Source of the DNA: Sphagnum compactum
Lineage: Eukaryota > Bryophyta > Sphagnopsida > Sphagnales
Assembly (NCBI GenBank): GCA_965153455.1
Contig: OZ234493.1
Location: 20,512,213-20,576,212, forward strand
Length of the DNA stretch: 64,000 nt
Direction: 5' to 3'
Positions 12,001-24,272 of this stretch are shown here, piece by piece (the first letter of the stretch is position 1; each line of letters begins with the position of its first letter). The notes beneath the pieces were generated by a model. The model saw only the letters and a list, made by a program, of their open reading frames with translations. It was not told the origin of the DNA and ran no database searches. The translations under genes and the position numbers were made by a program.

Positions 12001-12654
12001 CAGAGTAGAGTGCAGTAACGTAGAGAGGGTTAAAAAGGGCAACAGGAAGGAGACAGACTGCCACCTAAGCCACTCAAAAGAATTGATCAACGGACAAAGG
12101 GATGGGAGATTCTTCTTTTACTTCGATTTGGGTATGTGAAGTTAGCCGGCTTTCTGTCGGTTACAGTTGGGAGTCAAAGAAGTCGGTTTGCCCAAATTCC
12201 GAGTTTCGTGTCCCCAATTGGGTGAATGCGAGGGAGCTGCCATGGCAAAGGAAAAGGTCCCGAGTGATTTTGCCAGAAGCCCAAAAGGTGGGACGCAACC
12301 AAGAGTCGCTTGCTTGCACCAGGGTGGCTGAAATTGTAGACAAGTCTTTGTGAGCGGAACCCATGTGCCAATGGGCCCCGCCCCACCCCCTGCCCGTTGG
12401 GGCCTTCACACATCTCTCTCTTTCTTTTCTGTATGGAAACAGTCGCAGCACAAGAGACAGCGTCGATCTCACGCACAGACAAAAGGGATATCGTATCGCG
12501 CACAAATGCCAAGGGCGTGAATATCACGCACAAGATTCAAGCTCATTTGAGCTCACGCCTGAAATGATTAAAGGGAGAAGGAGAAAGTGCGAGTTCAGCG
12601 CACTACGTGATCTGTAGCAGTTAGTTACCACACGGAAGAGGAGACAAGACGTAA
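12001..12654 (+). promoter_or_regulatory. NTF2 upstream region
   Basis: The 5' flank of the NTF2 frame is clearly more GC-rich than the surrounding DNA. It includes a C-rich block (about 12370-12395) followed by a CT-rich tract (about 12405-12430) of the type common in plant 5' leaders, and an ACGT core at 12603-12609. I cannot fix a transcription start or a TATA box. Short open frames here look like chance. Confidence 0.35.
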
Positions 12655-13065
12655 ATGACGCCGGAGCAGCAGCAGCAGGGGATTCTGGGGATGATGGATC
12701 CGGATAGCTTGTCCAAGGCATTCGTGGAGCACTACTACACGCAGTTCGACACCAACAGAATCGCACTGGTGAGCTTGTACGATGAGGCATCTATGCTGTC
12801 GTTTGAAGGTCAGCAGATCCAAGGCGCACACAACATTGGAGCCAAGCTCAACGGTTTGCCTTTCGAGCAGTGCAAGCACATCATTTCCACAGTCGACTGC
12901 CAGCCTTCGGGTCCCCCCGGCGGCATGTTGGTGTTCGTAAGCGGCAGTCTCCAGCTTCCGGGAGAAGAGCATTCTCTCAAGTTCAGTCAGATGTTCCACC
13001 TGCTTCCAACTCCACAGGGAAGCTTCTACATCTTCAACGATATTTTCCGCCTCAATTACGCGTGA
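12655..13065 (+). CDS. NTF2: Nuclear transport factor 2
   Basis: A 136-residue protein matching NTF2 along its whole length. NTF2 is a small homodimeric carrier that binds Ran-GDP and FG nucleoporins and returns Ran to the nucleus. Family landmarks visible are AFVEHYYTQFD (22-32), MLSFEGQQIQG (47-57) with the Glu (51) that in animal NTF2 contacts Ran, GLPFEQCKH (67-75), GGMLVFVSG (89-97) and the C-terminal NDIFRLNYA. Plant NTF2 proteins are usually about 122-126 residues and start at the equivalent of Met14 (MDPDSL), so the true start may be 12694 and the Gln-rich first 13 residues optional. The frame is uninterrupted by introns. The next gene, on the opposite strand, converges on it. Confidence 0.93.
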   Translation: MTPEQQQQGILGMMDPDSLSKAFVEHYYTQFDTNRIALVSLYDEASMLSFEGQQIQGAHNIGAKLNGLPFEQCKHIISTVDCQPSGPPGGMLVFVSGSLQLPGEEHSLKFSQMFHLLPTPQGSFYIFNDIFRLNYA

Positions 13066-13550
13066 AAAAAACAGCCCTACCCTTCTTGGTAGCAAAACAA
13101 AACAAAGCAAAGCAAAGCCTCGTAAGTCATGTTAAGCTGCTACTGCTTCTTCTTCAATGTGTTGGAAGTTGGTTGTCGCATTCGCCATCGCCGTTACACT
13201 CCGCGAGCCATGGCGGGCAGGCAACAGCTACCTATATACCTAGTACTACAACTTTCCAGTTTGGAAAAATCGTCGATGGCGGTGGGTTTCTGTCATTTCT
13301 AGTCTCTTGTGTATTTGTAAACGTGTGGTGTCAATTAAATCAATGTGTTGTAATCTTCCGACAGACAATTTTTATTACTTTGCAGGCAAAAATTTCAGTC
13401 AAGAAGGGCTTCAAGTTTCAACGCATAATACAGACCAATTGTGTTCTCTTGGGTTGCACTAGGAATTTTTGAGTTTGAAATTTTCATGTGCTCATTCTTG
13501 GGTGGGAACTTGATTTTCCAATGTTGCCTGTCAGCTTCTTCTTCATGGTT
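13066..13550 (+). other. NTF2 3' flank
   Basis: Likely 3' untranslated region and terminator of NTF2. I see no clear unique polyadenylation signal and no further coding exon on the plus strand. Confidence 0.4.
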
Positions 13551-13781
13551 TCATGTCTTTTTTAAGAATCTTTTCGGATGGGCCTTGCGTTGTTGCATCC
13601 TACCTCTACCCCCCCCCACATGTGGGTAGTTAGAAGAAAGGCTTGCTGAGAAGATTTTGTTAGCATGGCAAAGCAGAGTACTGTTTTCCTCAACTGCAAT
13701 GATTGCTTGGGTCTTAAGGAGAGAATCGTACTCTTTGAACAACAGCCCATGAATGACTTGGCACAAAGTTTTGAATGTCAG
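13551..13781 (-). CDS. Possible last exon of the acidic repeat-protein gene
   Basis: A 76-codon open frame plus stop follows an AG at 13783-13782 in phase 0, the phase needed to join the exon ending at 14264 (intron 13782-14263, GT...AG, 482 bp). The translation looks protein-like and possibly helical, with LLFKEYDSLLKTQAIIAVEE, then a basic tail (QQRKAHPKRFLKK). The polypyrimidine tract before the AG is weak. If this exon is not used, the frame from 14318 simply runs on to a stop near 14075. A transcript is needed to choose. Confidence 0.3.
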   Translation of the reverse strand: MTFKTLCQVIHGLLFKEYDSLLKTQAIIAVEENSTLLCHANKIFSASLSSNYPHVGGGRGRMQQRKAHPKRFLKKT

Positions 13782-14263
13782 CTTATTGGAAGAACTTCAG
13801 TGACCAGTTACTGTCCATAGTGCAGGGCAGATCTGAGCAACAAGCTGTTGAAATTTTCCTGCTACAAAGAGTTCTGTTTCTGAGAAGTGATCAGTATGGA
13901 GCATAGAACCAAAATTGGCAGGTTGAAATTGTTGTTGTTCTGCTTTTCAGGAGGTAAGGTGTTCTCCACTGTGTGCTTTTCCCTTCTTGTTTGCAGTAGC
14001 CCAGCTCAGAGCACTCCCCAGTCGTTTCTTCAGTCTTCTTCCCTGCATAGCTCTCTCTTACTCAGGACTCATATTCATGCATTCCACTGGCTATACAGGG
14101 TATTGCTTTTCAAAGTTCCCAAAGAAACAGACTGGTGCCAACTAACACCCCAGTCCAAATGCATTTGCATGGAAATGATATTTACTATTGACATCCAGCT
14201 TCTCCATAAGTCACATTCATTAGAAAATGTCCTGACCAAAGTAATCAGTGCTGTAGGATTTAC

Positions 14264-17009
14264 CCCTGCTTTGTTGTTGGCAACCTCCCTTGCATTTGGG
14301 AAGCACTCCAGGAATTTGCTGCAAGCAGACAAACAGAACCTGAGGCCTTAGATGGAATCATATTGTCATGTGTATGATATGTGACAACTGGATAACTACC
14401 ATCACTATAATTCTTCACACAGAATCTGTGTATCTTGGACTCTAGGTCCTAAAAGGTTCTACAAATGTTCTTAGACTGTCCGAGCAACATTGTGGATTGC
14501 AAGAGATTGGTTGTTTGATTCAACTTGTCTTCACAGCATATGAACTCCCTCAAATTCAATCAGTATGGCCTGCAGATATTGAAGAATGCAAACCTGTATT
14601 GCCAGCTAAAAGCCATTTGTGGTGAATCAAAAGAATCTTGGCAGGGAACTTTAATGCTGTAGCAGAGGAATGATGGATGCTCCTTGAGGATCACCTCACC
14701 TTGTGACCACTTCACAGTCGTGATATCTTTAACACTGTTGAGGGACCAAAATGAGAGCCCAGTTACACCAATTCGGTGGCAACTGTGGTTTATTAGTCCA
14801 AAAATAACATTCCAGTATGGTTCCATGATCCCCTTTGCACACAACTTCGCTCTTGTTGTCATCTCCACCTCCAGAGGTCGGTTGACAATTGAGGATGGTT
14901 GCTGCAGCAACAATGCATCTGAACCTTGGCTGACCTCATCAGCCACAAATGGCAATTGGAGGTCAGATGCTTTGCCAATCAAAACTGGTTCAACAGGCAG
15001 CTTCCTATTTGCAGCAGTGCTTGACACTTGCCTGTTCTTCATCTTTGTTGACTGTCCTTCTTCAGCTTGCATGAAAGGCACTTGTTGGGAGCCAACAGTG
15101 TCACAAGTCCTGGCAGTGTTATTCTTGTGCTCATACTGGAACTCAGTGGTGCAACCATTGAGTCTGTTGTCCTCATACACCAAAGACTGAAGTTGGTTGT
15201 GTCCATCCAAATTCCCCCCTTGTTCAGTACTGTCTGCTTCCCTGTCAACTTGCATAGCTCCAGCTGACTGGTCAATATAAGCTTGAGTAAACAGCTCTTG
15301 TTTGAAGGAATGGCATCCTGCAGAACTAAAAGCATTGGCATTGTTGCTCATTATGTTATCCTCATGGACCTCAGTGTTGCCATTAGACAGGGAATTCTGG
15401 TCCTCATACCCCAGGGACTCAACATGATGGGGTTGATTGATACTTTCCCCTTGTTGAGTACCTTTCTCTTCTTGATTATCCTCTTCTGCTATAGCTGACT
15501 GCTCATCTTTGGGTTCAAAGAGTGTTTTGTCTCCCACCAAATCCTGTTTCTGTGGAGAGGAATCCAAAGAGTTGAGAATTTTTGAGTTGTTAACCTCATT
15601 GCTTGCCTCAGTGTTGCAGAAGGCAAGAAACTTTTGGTCTTCATATTCTAACTGTTGCACAAACTCTTCTTGTCCTTTGCTCCCCACCTGCTCTCCATCC
15701 CCCTCATTGTCTGCATGTAAGGACCCTAATTCTGGATCTGGGGCCTGAAAAATACATTCCTCAATACCAGAATCAGACTCTAGGCCTACTGCAGAGGCTT
15801 GCTTGATACAACATTCCTGGAAATCAACAGACAGAAATATGAGCATTCTGCAGTTTAGGGATTTTACTAATGTCAAAAATGCCATATGGTTGCTTCGTAG
15901 TCATAGGAGTTTTTTACCTTCAGAACATCAAAATGAGCATGTTGTTCCTCTCCAGGAGCAGATTTCCACGGCCCATCGGTCACTCTGGCATTCTCATTGT
16001 CCACAGTAACACATTCTGGCTGCAGACCAATTTGCTTCTCCTTCTGGCCAAAGTTTTCACTGACTTCCAGAATGCCAAATCTATTTTGGAGTTTCTCTTC
16101 AGTGCCATCAAATACTGCTCCATCATTGTCCACAGGACTAAAATCTGACTGAGGACCTTCTGATTGATCCTGATCAAAGTTCCTTATGAGAGTCACACAG
16201 CCCAGTGTGGCCTCCTGTTCCTCACTTGGAATGACTTCTGGCTGTGGAATATTCTCTTTCTTCACATGATTAGCTCCTGCCTGAGGATCATACAATTGGA
16301 AACACTTCTTCACATTGGCATCCAAGGCTTCAATGTCTATATGTGTAGTCATCTCAGCTTTGAAATCCAAGGGGTCATTGCCCACCTTTCCCCTGTTAGT
16401 CAAAGCCAAGCCCAGCAATTGTTGTTTAGCATAACAGCGAGAGTTAAAACTACTTGCAATATTGACACACAATCCTTTCCTTATCTCTAAGCTCTTATCA
16501 GATGTGAGATAACTTCAGCATATAGGAGACCAGAAATAGCATCACCAGGCCATTTCAATGTGCCTCACGATGGTGTCATCCACCATCATCTCCAGATTGA
16601 CAATTGCATCTGTATTCGAATCAAGTATCGAATGTCATCAGTTCAAGCTTTACCTTATAAGAAATATTTTGACCTTAAAACATGAAGATGAAGTGTTTCT
16701 CTTTGCACCAATGCTTTTCAGCTGCAATTTCATCTTCTCTTACATTAATAGCTAGGCATGCTGCAAAAGATAGATCAATAAATCATCAACAACATTTGAC
16801 ATGCACACAAATGCATCACTGTGAACTCACCTCTGAGGAAAGGCAGATGCTGAATGGATGCTAGAATCTTGCAATAAGAGTGGCGGAGGTCTATTAGTGT
16901 TCGTGTGTCAGCATCCAGAATGGAACCAAAGTTATCTATTATCACTTGGACATTGTGCAGAGAAGAATTCTTGAAGAGGTCTCGGAACCTCTTCAAACTT
17001 ACTATGATC
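14264..17009 (-). CDS. Unrecognised acidic repeat protein, multi-exon (5' incomplete)
   Basis: Four exons join in a single open frame with matching phases and GT-AG introns: 17009-16831, 16486-15918, 15816-14594 and 14318-14264 (introns 344, 101 and 275 bp). They give 675 codons. The first segment (RFRDLFKNSSLHNVQVIIDN...) looks like a folded helical region. The middle is long, acidic and Gln/Asn/Ser-rich, with imperfect repeats. Two units are built around VDN(D/E)xA..V.DG followed by ILEV or DVLKV. Three units of about 75-80 residues each begin with an LxYED motif (LEYEDQ, LGYEDQ, LVYEDN). The last ~95 residues are hydrophobic and Trp-containing (EPYWNVIFGLINHSCHRIGV) and look like a globular domain. 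I do not recognise the family. The 5' end is missing: the first exon begins in phase 2, so upstream exons must exist, perhaps up to 18.9 kb. Confidence 0.65.
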
Positions 17010-17223
17010 CTGCACACAAGAACACTCAAAGTTTCTCGTTGAAAGTTCAGAAACTTCATCTAGTCTCAATCAACACTCATACTTGAAAAAATTAGAAAGG
17101 ATTCTTTAAAAGGTCTTGAGCAACTGATCTTCAAACTCGGTATGATCCTGCAAACACAAAACACTCGAAGGTCCTCGAAAGGGCTAAACATTTTACATCC
17201 TCAATCAACAACATATGAATCGT
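16953..17223. repeat. Tandem duplication spanning an exon start
   Basis: The splice acceptor and first codons of the exon at 17009 (minus strand) are duplicated about 138 bp upstream in gene direction. On the plus strand, CTTCAAACTTACTATGATCC at 16991 matches CTTCAAACTCGGTATGATCC at 17129. CTCAATCAACACTCATA near 17065 matches CTCAATCAACAACATA near 17201. The second copy keeps the TGTTTGCAG acceptor but its reading frame closes after about 25 codons. Confidence 0.7.
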
Positions 17224-19990
17224 CAATGGCTCCTCCGTATTCAGTTAGTGATCATGTTAGAGAGCCTGCAAAGCTAGTGCGTTCTGGTAGTCTAAAGGCC
17301 AAGTTCTCCATTTGCCTTCTCTTACAACATAGGTCACAGAGATAAATCTCCATCATGGATAAGTGTATGGGCTACACAGAGGTTAGGTGCACACTTGTCA
17401 CTGCAACGGGGAAAGGGATTCTTGTGTGGAGGTGACCAGATGAGTTCCTGTATGCTGCAAACAAGTGACAAAGATCGTCTGAGAGTTTATTCCAAGTGAT
17501 AGATTCTTACTCATATTTGACTACGAAAGTGTCGACAGCAAAAGAAATAGAAGATCATGTCACAAATATGCAAATTGATAATAAATATTTGGCCACAAAT
17601 ACTCTTCATCTTATTGTCTCTTTACGATTATGAAGGGGTGTATAGACAAGTTTGGAACAGGAATCTGCTGCGGTGGCTCAGAGTCGACAGGGAACAACCT
17701 CGCCATTACCAAGACCAAGATCGAAAGAGGAAAATGTCAGCAAATTCTTGTTTCAAAATCATTTCCCCTCGATCACCGGAGAAGGATCTCTACAAACAGG
17801 ACGCAATACACCGTATCCAGAACAGTGTCGAGTTACAAAGATTGATTGCAGAGTGAGCGATTCTCCCTTCAATAGCATCTGTTACAGAAAATGATGCCAA
17901 AATGCACTTGATGGCTAAATTGGATAAAGATCGCAGCAGTTTTTGCCACTATGAGAACCTCCGTCCGACGATCTGCCGTTGAGGATGCTGCTAGTAAATA
18001 TTTCTCCCACGAAATAACAAATTGAACAAGACGAGGATAATACCGGAACCGAAAGAATAACTTATTACTGTTGTAGCGCATTGCGCAATTTCCTCCTCAG
18101 CAGCAAATTTTCTCGCATAGCAATTGTGAGCAGCGGTAAGGAATCGATCCAAAAATGCGCAAGGAACTCGACGCGCAATAGTCACAACTTAGAAACCAGC
18201 TAGACGTCCACCACGAACGCTCCCTAACGACCACCGACAGAACGAAACAAATAAAAGGAAAAAAGAGGAAGAAGCCACCTCAAATCCAAGACTCTCTAAG
18301 AACCAGATCGTATGAAAAACAGCAGCGGAACAAACAAGGATAATATCACAAACAGCACTCCTCTTCCACATGAGCCGGGAGTAGTAATTGCTGAACAAGA
18401 TACGAAGAGGACTCTGATCAGCAGGAGCTCCATGATTAATTCGTCACACCTCTAAAAAAAACAAGGGAGAAAAGAAATGCAAGATGTGGGGCTCGGGGAC
18501 TGACAAGGAAAACTCCCGCGTGATTTGCGCATCCAGGATGACAGCTGCAGCCATGGTACTCCTCCTCTTATTACCGTCTTCCCTGATCTGCCAGAGCACA
18601 AAACGTACTTACACGAAAACAAATTGCGGGTTCAGAATTTGCAAATCGATTAGCAATGCGTTCTATGAGACCGATTACAAAGGAAATTTGTTCTTGCGCC
18701 TTTGCTCTCTTCGTTGTGTTGATGCTCTTCAGTTCCGCCTTCGTTGCTGCGTCCTCGTTCTTTCTGGAACGCTGTCCTGCGCTGAACGGCAGCAAACCCT
18801 TCAAATGTGTGAGGTTGCTGGTCCCTACCAGAGTGGGGCGGGTATTAGAAATTGCGCCAAACCCCTCGGGGTATAAAGGGTGATAACCGTGGTTATATAA
18901 AAAAAGAAATACCCCATTGGTATGTATACTTGCGGTTCTCGAATCGACGCGTTCCCTCCCAAGGTTAGGGGGTCTTGCTTTGGGAACACCACGCTCCCCT
19001 CCCCAGCATTACCATGCATGTAAAGACATGGCGAGAAGTTTATAGTGCATTTGAAGGGTACGTTATTTTTGCATATTAAATCATCCAAAAAAGGAGGGTA
19101 CATTTCGAACTGAAATTGCCTGCCCTCACACAACACGAACAATTTCATTTCAAAATGTTTTTTCGTTTTTTCATTTCTTTCATCTATAAGTAAAGACCTG
19201 GACCCCTTTTTCAATCCTAAAAGGATTAAACCCTAAACCCAAAGCATGGGAGGGTAATTCTACTTTTCATAGGGCACTTATGTTTTGATTAGGAATTATA
19301 GACTAGGTGAGGGTTGTCGGTTTAGGGTTTCATGGTTGTAATAGAGGTCGATTACAACCACAAATCCCCCCCCCACCCATCAAAGATTGTAAACAAATTT
19401 TTATGTTGGTTCCATTTTTGCACGACTCTTTACTTCTTTCGCCTTTGTCATCGTTTTCACCATTCTTTGTGTCCTTTCTATTTGAATTTTCTTATTTCAA
19501 CAAGCATGCATGTTTTCCTTATGACAAGCTTGTTTTTGGAATGCAATGAGAAGGACTAACCCTAACAAGCTCCTCTAAGTTTAGATTGGTGGTGGAATTA
19601 CACATCGCATTGCAAAAACACATTTTCAAGTATTAGTTTATGATGGTTGTTGTTTTTTGTAAGGCCTTACAATGAGTTTAACATCAATTTTCAATAAGAT
19701 GTATTGACCACATAGATTGTGGTGGAAGGGGAGTTGCTTATCCTCTTTGTTATTTGATTATTGCTTGTTTTAATTTCTAGTTTTGGATGTTGATGTTGTT
19801 GAAAATCTTTGACATTGAAGTTTCAAGTTTAGCAAAATTTTGGTAATTTCTAATGTTGATGAAACCTTTGAATTGTATAGGTTCTTACACTTGAATTAAC
19901 CAATGAAACTTTGGTTTCATTAGATCATGTTTATTGGAACAGTCTTATTATTATTCCTTTGTTTGATTATCCTTTTAGTACTGATTTTGA
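17224..19990. other. Probable 5' region of the acidic-protein gene, then AT-rich DNA
   Basis: From about 17.6 to 18.9 kb the composition is less AT-rich than beyond 19 kb, as expected for leader or early exons of the minus-strand gene. One candidate exon is an open minus-strand frame at about 18804-18613 ending at a strong donor (CGT|GTAAGT). It has no ATG start and its phase does not join directly to the 17009 exon. Beyond 18.9 kb I see only AT-rich sequence. Confidence 0.3.
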
Positions 19991-20180
19991 GGAATGTTTT
20001 AATTGTGGCAAAGATTACAGGGAATTATGGAGTTAGTTAATTCCATTGTATTTGTTAATAAGAACACCAACATTCAAATCATGAACAATGAGGAGACTCC
20101 TTCATAATATAATGTTGTTGAAGATGAGGATTTATTTTTTCCAATAAATAATGAAGAGCTTAAAATCATTAATGAAGGTG

Positions 20181-22365
20181 GGAGGAATAGGAGCAAAACC
20201 TTTGATCGGTGGCTTTTAACGCATTTCAAAAAGTGACAAGTTGTAACATCTTTTCACCATTCTATTGAACCGCAAGATTTGCCACTCAATGTTCTTGGTG
20301 AAGGTTTGGTTCTCTTTGTATTATCTTTGAAGAAAGTGAATGGCAATTACCATCCTAATGTCATTTTTTGTGCACACATGTTTCATGCTTGTGATTGTGT
20401 GATTTGTCGTGCTCAAACGAAGAAGGTTTGTGATATAGGTGTTGATGAACCAACTATGTTCATACAAAACCATAGTTACTTTGAGAAAATTTGTCATGCA
20501 TTACTATGGATATAAGTATCAAAGTTGGAACTAACAAACATAGAATGAAATCTAAACCTACCAAGTGGAAAGATGTTGAAATATGTTTAGTAAATCCAAA
20601 TCATTTAACCCATCATCTTGTTAGTCTTCAAAAACAATGGGCATTCTATTGTTTTGGGAGGATATTCATTTGTTGTTGTTAAGAAAAGGAAAATAGAGTA
20701 GTAAACATATAGGCAAGTCGATAAACAAATACAAGTCAAGATAGGCAAACACAATGATAAAGTAAACAAAATGGTATGATAGTATAAACAAATCAGTATG
20801 GTAGCATGATCACACAATGTATTGATTTGTGGCAAGTCGATTTGCCAAACAATTAGGCAGTTATATCCGTTTTGTGGGGAGTATAAAAGACATTTCAATT
20901 GACTTACAAGGAATTTGAATGCTTGTTGTTTGTATGTTATTGTTGTTCTTTTAGGAGAAGGCAAGCAGGGAATTATGAGAGGAAGGAAGGGAGCAAAACA
21001 TTGTAGAGCTTCATGGTTTATGGAAATATAAAAGATGTTTTTTCTTTCATACTTGTGGTGTAGCATTGTATGTGGTATTAATTGAATGTATTTCCAAACT
21101 TAAAAAACATTGAACATTATCCTAGTTAGTATGTTTACGTTATACTCATTATGATGGAGTATGACAAGAACCCAGTAGTGATATGAAGGTATTTAATTTA
21201 TTTGTGGAAAATCATAATTAATACTTGCAAAATTATATCATTAACAGTTTTGGAATTGAACCTTTTAAGCTTTTTGATATCAATTTCAACCTCAACAAAG
21301 ATTTTCATGAAAATTTTGTTTAATAATGATTAGTCTTGGGTTCATAGTTGTGAACATTTTTTATGTTTATGTTGCAATCAACTTGGATATATTATTAAGC
21401 AAAAAATTATAAATTCACAGTGATTAAGTGTTTATTGTAGACATGATTGTTTTGAAATTTATGCTAATTATGTGTTTAACATTGCAAGTATTTTGAGTGT
21501 GATTTTTAAAATCACAATAATGTGACAAAATATCAAGAAGAACATTTTTGAAACTTTGTTTCTTGTCATGATCTAGATGCGATCATAACATACAAACAAC
21601 TTACTTGACATTTGCCTTTTAAAAAGAACCCTAATATTAGTCAACATTTTTTTAATAAGCAATCCAAAAAAAATCACAAACAATGTATATGAATTTTGAT
21701 GTTCTATTGTTTCATGTGTTTTGTTCTTGAGATTTTGGTTTCTTGAGGTTTTGGTTTTTTTTTTAAAAATCCTTCATTGTTCCTTGAAAACAAATACATA
21801 AATAATTTATACTAGTTTTTTTGTCATATTTTAAACAATTTGGTCGCTATGAACTTCAAGCTTTGGCATAATATGAACAATGTGGGAGTGACAAAACTCT
21901 ATTTGGATGAAGAATATGTTCAAGACCCAATTGGTTTTGAAAGGTCTTACACCAATAAAAATCTTAGATATTCTAACATTCAAAACATGATACAAGGAAG
22001 GGTGCCCACAATTGTCGGAATTAATGCACATTTTGTGACACAAGAATGGAGAATCATATAAGAGATATGACTAAACCTTGGAGATTCATAAACATGCAAT
22101 GATGGAGATTATTGTAAACCTTTTCACAAAAATTGATGGATGTAAAAAATACAAAAACATCTTGTTTAATAAAAGTAAGGAGATTTTTTGTTTCAAATTG
22201 TCTAGGTCCAATTTTCAAAACAATCCTTTAAAAAAAAAATCATCTTCCATTCAACTAGAAGATGACCAACATGCAATTGATCCATGTTCAAACAACATGG
22301 AAGTTCAAGATTTTGGAATTGTAAATACTTCTAAGGTTGAGTCCAACACTACCATTGTTATCTTT
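20181..22365 (+). pseudogene. Broken Crypton/DUF3504-like recombinase
   Basis: The first part (20181-20682, with one in-frame stop and a frame change) reads FDRWL...HFKK, then LPLNVLGEGLVLFVLSLKKV followed directly by NGNYHP. That layout resembles the N-terminal part of DUF3504 (ZMYM/Crypton-type) proteins: short helices, then L..F....+k.nG..Y.p. A stretch of GTNKHRMKSKP follows, like the basic linker in that family, then WAFYCFGRIF. About 1.15 kb later a second part (21840-22365) encodes FKLWHNMNNVGVTKLYLDEE and RVPTIVGINAHFVT. The two halves are separated by AT-rich sequence, either an intron or an insertion. The catalytic Arg/Tyr pattern of tyrosine recombinases could not be confirmed. The gene is not functional. 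Confidence 0.35.
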
Positions 22366-22369
22366 TGAT

Positions 22370-24089
22370 GTTCAACATTATTTTGTTATTCCTCCAATTA
22401 ATGAGGTTTTAGCCATGTTTCATGTTGATAATTTCAAATAGTAGACAAAATCAAACAACATTATTATTCTAGAAGTTACTAATTGTATCCCTCAAGTTGT
22501 ATCTACCTAGGGTGAACTTGATTTGTCCCAAATGTTTCAATGCAAAAATCTAGTGGTGCCAATGGACAACTTCTTGAATAAGATTACATCAACTTCAACA
22601 TTGATGAGATTTTGAAGAAATATTGGCTAGAGGGTTCAATGTACATGGGTTGTACGATTCATCCAATGAATATTACTCATAATATTGAGTAACAATTTAC
22701 AAGCAACTTCAATAATTGCATAATTATTTTTTGTGTTGATCCTATGTTACTTGAAAACTTCATTGCAAAGAAACACGCTTTAGGATTGACTTGATTAAAG
22801 ACCAAAGACATAAGAAATTGACATAATATATCCATATATATATAAATAAATACTTGAATAATTTTTAAAACAAATATAATTGAATTGTAATCTTGTAGTT
22901 GTTTTCAACTAGTTAGTTTATAAAACTTGATCTATTGATGTTGGAGAATAATAGTCATTTTACTTTTTGCATTCACTTATAATGATCAACATTGTTCACC
23001 TACAAGCCTCAAGCTATATACCATGGTCTTACTTTGATTTCCATACATTTGATTTTGATTATGTTTATGTAAAAAATGTTTTGCAATTTAATGTTAGAAA
23101 AAAATTATTATTCTAGAAACATTAGAGAAAAAACATCTTCCTTACGTTGTCATCAGATGTCAATGAAATAATAGTCAAAGGTTCATAAAAAGGGGGTTTG
23201 ATTTTGGGTTGTAAATACCCCCACAAAAAATCCCATAAAATGGAGCTAGTGAAAATTATGCCTTTTGTAATTCCCATCCTTCCACTTGTTTCTACTTTCT
23301 TTTACTCCCATGGCATGTTGCTACTAACTATGCATTCACCTGCATTTTTTCACCTTTCCATTTACCTTGCCGTTAATCCACCTAAATCATTGAAAGAACT
23401 AAAAGAAACCATAGAGACAAGTTTAATTTTTACACCATCTAACACCCTTGAATTGAGTTGTTTCCTAAAATAAAGGCCCATTGGTTCTATCTTAAATGGG
23501 TCCTTATTTGGGGAAATGTTATAATCCTCAAGTGTTATCTTACACCTATATTAGACTTAGCTTGGATTTTCCTTCTTATTAGTGTGTTTCATCAATGTTA
23601 TCCATCCAATGTGCAAATTTAGACTTATTTTGGTTAATTATACTATGATTGGAGCATGACTTGATTTCTTTCAACACAAAATGTATCAAATAATAACCAT
23701 TGGGAAGATCAACCATTGGGAGGAATTGGTTGAGTGGTAGATGTTCATGAGTCGAGTTTGACCAATGGCCATTATTTTATATAATTAGTAGTTGGGAGAA
23801 ATGTTGCACATCATTAGGAACTTTGTAGACTATTTGTTAGACATGTCAATGTATTATATCACATGCATTTGAAAGGTGGAATATTTCTTACATGTGACAA
23901 GTACATAAATTAATTAAAGGCATAGAATATCTAAAGATTGCAATGCATGACTTGCTAAACAAGGATTAGGTAACCAACAAGAGGTTAAACATAACTTACC
24001 ATTCAAAAGTTTGAAAGCAACAACATAACCTTCATGTCAATGGATGAAAAGTTGCGTGACCTTTTCTTCAATGGACGAAAATTCATATA
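22370..24089. other. AT-rich DNA, no gene seen
   Basis: No protein-like frame of useful length apart from one 91-codon plus-strand frame at 23198-23473 that has no recognisable motif. It abuts the copia element that starts at 24090. Confidence 0.45.
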
Positions 24090-24272
24090 TGAAATCCATA
24101 TGCATAAGAATGATTTTGTATTTACTATGTCAACAAAAATGTTTCACACACATATTAAAAATGGTTTCTATTGATCATAGAATTGACAAGTCACTAAAAT
24201 TTGTTTTGTCTGAGAATATTATTATGACATATGTATTCATGTACTATATAGTATGTGTATAATACTATGACA
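24090..24272 (-). repeat. Copia 3' LTR
   Basis: On the minus strand it runs TGTCATAGTATTATACAC ... TTTCA. It aligns along its length with 27508-27700. Shared blocks on the plus strand include TATTCATGTACTATA followed by a T/AGTATGTGTA-type stretch and TGATCATAGA. The divergence between the LTRs is high, so the insertion is old. Confidence 0.75.

Noticed and set aside
18484-18876. 130-codon plus-strand frame beginning with a hydrophobic, signal-peptide-like stretch
   Set aside because: No family similarity, and the strand opposite has a better exon signature with a strong donor; probably a chance frame.
20605-21066. 153-codon minus-strand hydrophobic frame
   Set aside because: Low-complexity Leu/Ile/Tyr/Cys composition arises from a repetitive AC/AT-rich plus strand; no motif.
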